The translations under genes were made by a program, and so were the position numbers. From Ianthella basta (taxonomy: Eukaryota; Porifera; Demospongiae; Verongiida; Ianthellidae): a stretch of 64,000 bases of DNA. The first letter of the stretch is position 1, and every line of letters starts with the position of its first letter. Below, piece by piece: positions 60,817 through 64,000 of this stretch. The notes beneath the pieces were generated by a model. The model had not been told where the DNA came from. It did no database searches and saw only the letters and a program-made list of their open reading frames with translations. Location: the NCBI GenBank assembly GCA_964019415.1, contig OZ025874.1, positions 9,400,409 to 9,464,408 on the forward strand. The letters run 5' to 3'.

Positions 60817-61475
60817 GCAAGATTAGGCAAGATATGACAAGGTAAGATTAGGCAAGATTTGGCAAGATATGAGAAGGTAAGATTAAGCAAGATTTGGTAA
60901 GATATGACAAGGTAAGATTTGGCAAGATTTGGTAAGATATGACAAGGTAAGATTAGTCAAGATTTGTCAAGATATGACAAGGTAAGATTTGGCAAGATTA
61001 GGCAAGATTTGGCGAGATACGACAAGGTACGATTTGGCAAGATTTGGCAAGATATGACAAGGTGAGACTAAGCAAGATTTGGCAAGATATGAAAAAGTAA
61101 TATTAGGCAAGATTAGGCAAGATATGATATGGTAAGATTTGGCAAGATTCGGCAAGACATGACAAGGTAAGATTAAGCTTGATTTGGTAAGATATGACTA
61201 GGTAAGATTTGGCAAGATTTGGCAAGATATGACAAGGTAAGATTTGGCAAGATTTGGCAAGATATGACAAGGTAAGATTAAGCAAGATTTGGCAAGATTT
61301 GAAAAAGTAAGATTAGGCAAGATTTGGCAAAATATGACAAGGTAAGATTAGGCAAGATTTGGCAAGATATGACAAGGTAAGGTTAAGCAAGATTTGGAAA
61401 GATATGAAAAAGTTAGATTAGGCAAGATTTGGCAAGATATGACAAGGTAAGATTTGGCAAGATTTCGTGAGATAT
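60817..61475 (+). repeat. 35-bp satellite between the two mini-insertions
   Basis: Ordinary satellite units, same orientation. It resembles 26.4-26.8 kb and 59.2-59.8 kb. The last 12 bases, TTCGTGAGATAT (61,464-61,475), are the left target duplication of the next insertion. No gene is visible. Confidence 0.93.
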
Positions 61476-61559
61476 AATGTGGTAGAGGCTCATGCTACGT
61501 TGTCTAGCAGGTTTATGAGGCGTTGATGAGCATTCACGTAGCTAAAAAGGAAAGTTCAA

Positions 61560-61596
61560 GTAAAACGTTTCGACCACGAGGGTCTTCATCAGTTAC
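61560..61596 (-). ncRNA. Hammerhead ribozyme-like motif, mini-insertion, minus strand
   Basis: Mirror image of the + strand motif at 61,609-61,645 within the palindrome. Same core, same 4-bp stem II and same ACGT element. The two motifs are only about 12 bp apart and point away from each other. Confidence 0.7.
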
Positions 61597-61608
61597 AAAA
61601 CCGTTTTT

Positions 61609-61645
61609 GTAACTGATGAAGACCCTCGTGGTCGAAACGTTTTAC
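61609..61645 (+). ncRNA. Hammerhead ribozyme-like motif, mini-insertion, plus strand
   Basis: CTGATGA is at 61,613-61,619, then one extra A. Stem II is GACC/GGTC (61,621-61,624 with 61,630-61,633, loop CTCGT). GAAA is at 61,634-61,637, then CGT and T (predicted cleavage after 61,641). Stem I is GTAA (61,609-61,612) with TTAC (61,642-61,645). It shares with the Penelope motif at 39,382 the extra A after the core and the palindromic ACGT in place of stem III. Stem I is short (4 bp), so activity is less certain. Confidence 0.7.
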
Positions 61646-61695
61646 TTGAACTTTCCTTTTTAGCTACGTGAATGCTCATCAACGCCTCATAAACC

Positions 61696-64000
61696 TTCGT
61701 GAGATATGAAAAGGTAAGATTTGGCAAGATTTGGCAAGATATGACGAGGTAAGATTAAGCAAGGTTAAGCAAGATTTGGCAAGATATGACACGGTAAGAT
61801 TTGGCAAGATTTGTTAAGATATGACAAGGTAATATTTGGCAAGATTTTGCAAGATATGACAAGGTAATATTTGGCAAGATTTGGCAAGATATGACAAGGT
61901 AAGATTAAGCTAAATTTGGTAATATATGACAAGGTAAGATTTGGCAAGATTTGGCAAGATATGACAAGGTAAGATTTGGCAAGATTTGGCAAGATATGAC
62001 AAGGTAAGATTAAGCAAGATTTGGCAAGATTTAAAAAGTAAGATTAGGCAAGATTTGGCAAGATATGACAAGGTAAGATTTGGCAAGATTTAACAAGATA
62101 TGACAAGGTAAGGTTAAGCAAGATTTGGAAAGTTATGAAAAAGTTAGATTTGGCAAGAATTGGCAAGATATGTCAAGGTAAGATTCGGCAAGATTTGGCA
62201 AGATATGGCAAGGTAAGATTGGGCAAGATTTGGCAAGATAAGACAAGGTAAGATTTGGCAAGATTTGGCAAGATATGAAAAAGTAAGATTAGGCTAGATT
62301 TGGCAAGATATGACAAGGTAAGATTTGGCAAGATTAGGCAAGATTTAGCGAGATATGACAAGGTAAGATTTGGCAAGATTTGGCAAGATATAACGAGGTA
62401 AGATTAAGCAAGATTAAGCAAGATTTGGCAAGATATGACAAGGTAAGATTTGGCAAGATTTGTTAAGATATGACAAGGTAATATTTGGCAAGATTTCGCA
62501 AGATATGACAAGGTAATATTTGGCAAGATATGGCAAGATATGACAAGGTAATATTTGGCAAGATTTGGCAAGATATGACAAGGTAAGATTTGGCAAGATT
62601 AAGCAAGATATGACAAGATAAGATTTGGCAAGATTTGGTAAGATTTGGAAAGATATGGCAAGGTAAGATTCGGCAAGATTTGGCAAGATTAGGCAAGATA
62701 TGACAAGGTAAGATTTGGCAAGATTTGGGAAGGAATGACAAGGTAATATTTGGCAAGATTAGGCAAGATATGAAAAAGTAAGATTAAGCAAGATTTGGCA
62801 AGATATGACAAGGTAAGGTTAAGCAAGATTTGGAAAGATATGAAAAAGTTAGATTAGGCAAGATTTGGCAAGATATGACAAGGTAAGATTTGGCAAGATT
62901 TTGCAAGATATGGCAAGGTAAGATTTGGCAAAATTTGGCAAGATATGACAAGGTAAGATTTGGCAAGATTTGGCAAGATATGAAAAGTAAGATTAGGCTA
63001 GATTTGGCAAGATATGAAAAGCTAAGATTTGGCAAGATTAGGCAAGATTTCGTGAGATATGACAAGGTAAGATTTGGCAAGATTTGGCAACTGATATGAC
63101 GAGGTAAGATTAAGCAAGATTAAGCAAGATTTGGCAAGATATGACACGGTAAGATTTGGCAAGATTTGTTAAGATATGACAAGGTAATATTTGGCAAGAT
63201 TTCGCAAGATATGACAAGGTAATATTTGGCAAGATTTGGCAAGATATGACAAGGTAATATTAAGCTAGATTTGGTAAGATATGACAAGGTAAGATTTGGC
63301 AAGATTTGGCAAGATATGACAAGGTAAGATTTGGCAAGATTTGGCAAGATATGACAAGGTAAGATTAAGCAAGATTTGGCAAGATTTAAAAAGTAAGATT
63401 AGGCAAGATTTGGCAAGATATGACAAGGTAAGATTTGGCAAGATTTGGCAAGATATGACAAGGTAAGATTAAGCAAGATTTGGAAAGATATGAAAAAGTT
63501 AGATTTGGCAAGAATTGGCAAGAAATGACAAGTTAAGATTTGGCAAGATTTGGCAAGATATGACAAGGTAAGATTCGGCAAGATTTGGCAAGATATGACA
63601 AGGTAAGATTAGTCAAGATTTGGCAAGATATGAAAAAGTAAGATTAGGTAAGATTTGGCAAGATGTGACAAGGTAAGATTTGGCAAGTCTTGGCAAGATA
63701 TGACAAGGTAAGATTAAGCAAGATTTGGTAAGATATGACAAGGTAAGATTAGTGAAGATTTGGCAAGATATGACAAGGTAAGATTTAACAAGATTAGGCA
63801 ACATGTGACAAGGTAAGATTTGGCAAGATTTGGCAAGATATGAGAAGGTAAGATAAAGTAAGATTTGGCAAAATATGAAAAAGTAAGATTAGGCAAGATT
63901 TGGCAAGATATGACAAGGTAAGATTTGGCAAGATTTGGTTAGATATGACAAGGTAAGATTAAGTAAGATTTAGCAAGATATGAAAAGTAAGATCTGGCAA
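61696..64000 (+). repeat. 35-bp satellite array, block V (runs off the window)
   Basis: Same unit and orientation, continuing to the last base. Blocks at 61.7-63.4 kb share variants with 29.7-31 kb and 36.3-37.5 kb, and 63.6-64.0 kb resembles 30.95-31.4 kb and 39.55-39.9 kb. No gene is visible. Confidence 0.95.

Larger units (their letters stand above)
61476..61695. mobile_element. 220-bp palindromic mini-insertion with paired hammerhead motifs
   Basis: Flanked by a 12-bp target duplication TTCGTGAGATAT (61,464-61,475 and 61,696-61,707). A 34-bp leader (61,476-61,509), related to that of the 60,707 insertion, is followed by a palindrome 61,510-61,695 whose halves pair with one mismatch beside the centre. 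Each half carries a hammerhead core and the motif CTACGTGAATGCTCAT (61,664-61,679 on the + strand). The plan of inverted termini, a one-sided extension of about 34 bp and a short target duplication is that of the Penelope-like element at 37,512, without any coding sequence. Confidence 0.85.

Overview
The window is about 87% one tandem satellite, broken by five transposable-element insertions. It is clearly eukaryotic and almost certainly metazoan. It carries an EN+ (GIY-YIG) Penelope-like element with hammerhead ribozyme motifs, a Ty3/Gypsy LTR retrotransposon with a serine-tRNA-like primer site, and a 5'-truncated non-LTR (LINE) retrotransposon. That mix is typical of aquatic animals (invertebrates, lancelets, some fish), but nothing here fixes the species. 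No host single-copy gene, tRNA or rRNA was found.

Satellite: the consensus unit is 35 bp, built as GATTTGGCAA twice, then GATATGACAA, then GGTAA. All units face the same way on the + strand, apart from one 67-bp inverted stretch at the LINE junction. About 55 kb (roughly 1,500-1,600 units) is present. Units carry many substitutions and gains or losses of the 10-bp module. They are organised into local higher-order repeats (HORs) whose period changes along the array: about 2.07-2.13 kb at 3.5-7.7 kb; 1,596 bp at 9.6-12.8 kb; about 2.27 kb at 14.7-18.9 kb; 888 bp at 19.7-21.2 kb; alternating 1,139/719 bp at 21.5-25.9 kb; 901 bp x3 at 40.8-43.5 kb; about 1.1-1.7 kb at 43.8-55.4 kb. The minus strand of the consensus has no stop trinucleotide in any frame, so the array is full of long but meaningless open frames.

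Insertions from left to right: (1) 34,250-35,888, a 5'-truncated LINE whose reverse transcriptase frame is still open, with a fold-back of target satellite at its 5' junction and a (GATT)5 tail. (2) 37,512-39,501, a Penelope-like element made of two head-to-head copies with 647-bp inverted arms, a truncated RT plus intact GIY-YIG endonuclease, a hammerhead motif in each arm and a 33-bp one-sided extension. (3) 45,995-50,552, a complete minus-strand Ty3/Gypsy element with 254-bp LTRs that look identical, a GTAAG target duplication, a primer-binding site, a polypurine tract and a single 1,332-codon gag-pol frame. (4) 60,707-60,805 and (5) 61,476-61,695, two tiny non-coding fold-back insertions that share a leader and a terminal motif; the larger is a near-perfect 186-bp palindrome with a hammerhead motif on each strand.

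Nothing forms an operon or pathway. The elements are independent, mostly young insertions into a large satellite block, which suggests heterochromatin (pericentromeric, centromeric or subtelomeric; inference only). The most interesting items are the two mini fold-back ribozyme insertions, the LINE 5' fold-back, and the fact that the Gypsy insertion has uninterrupted sister copies of its target site in neighbouring HOR units.
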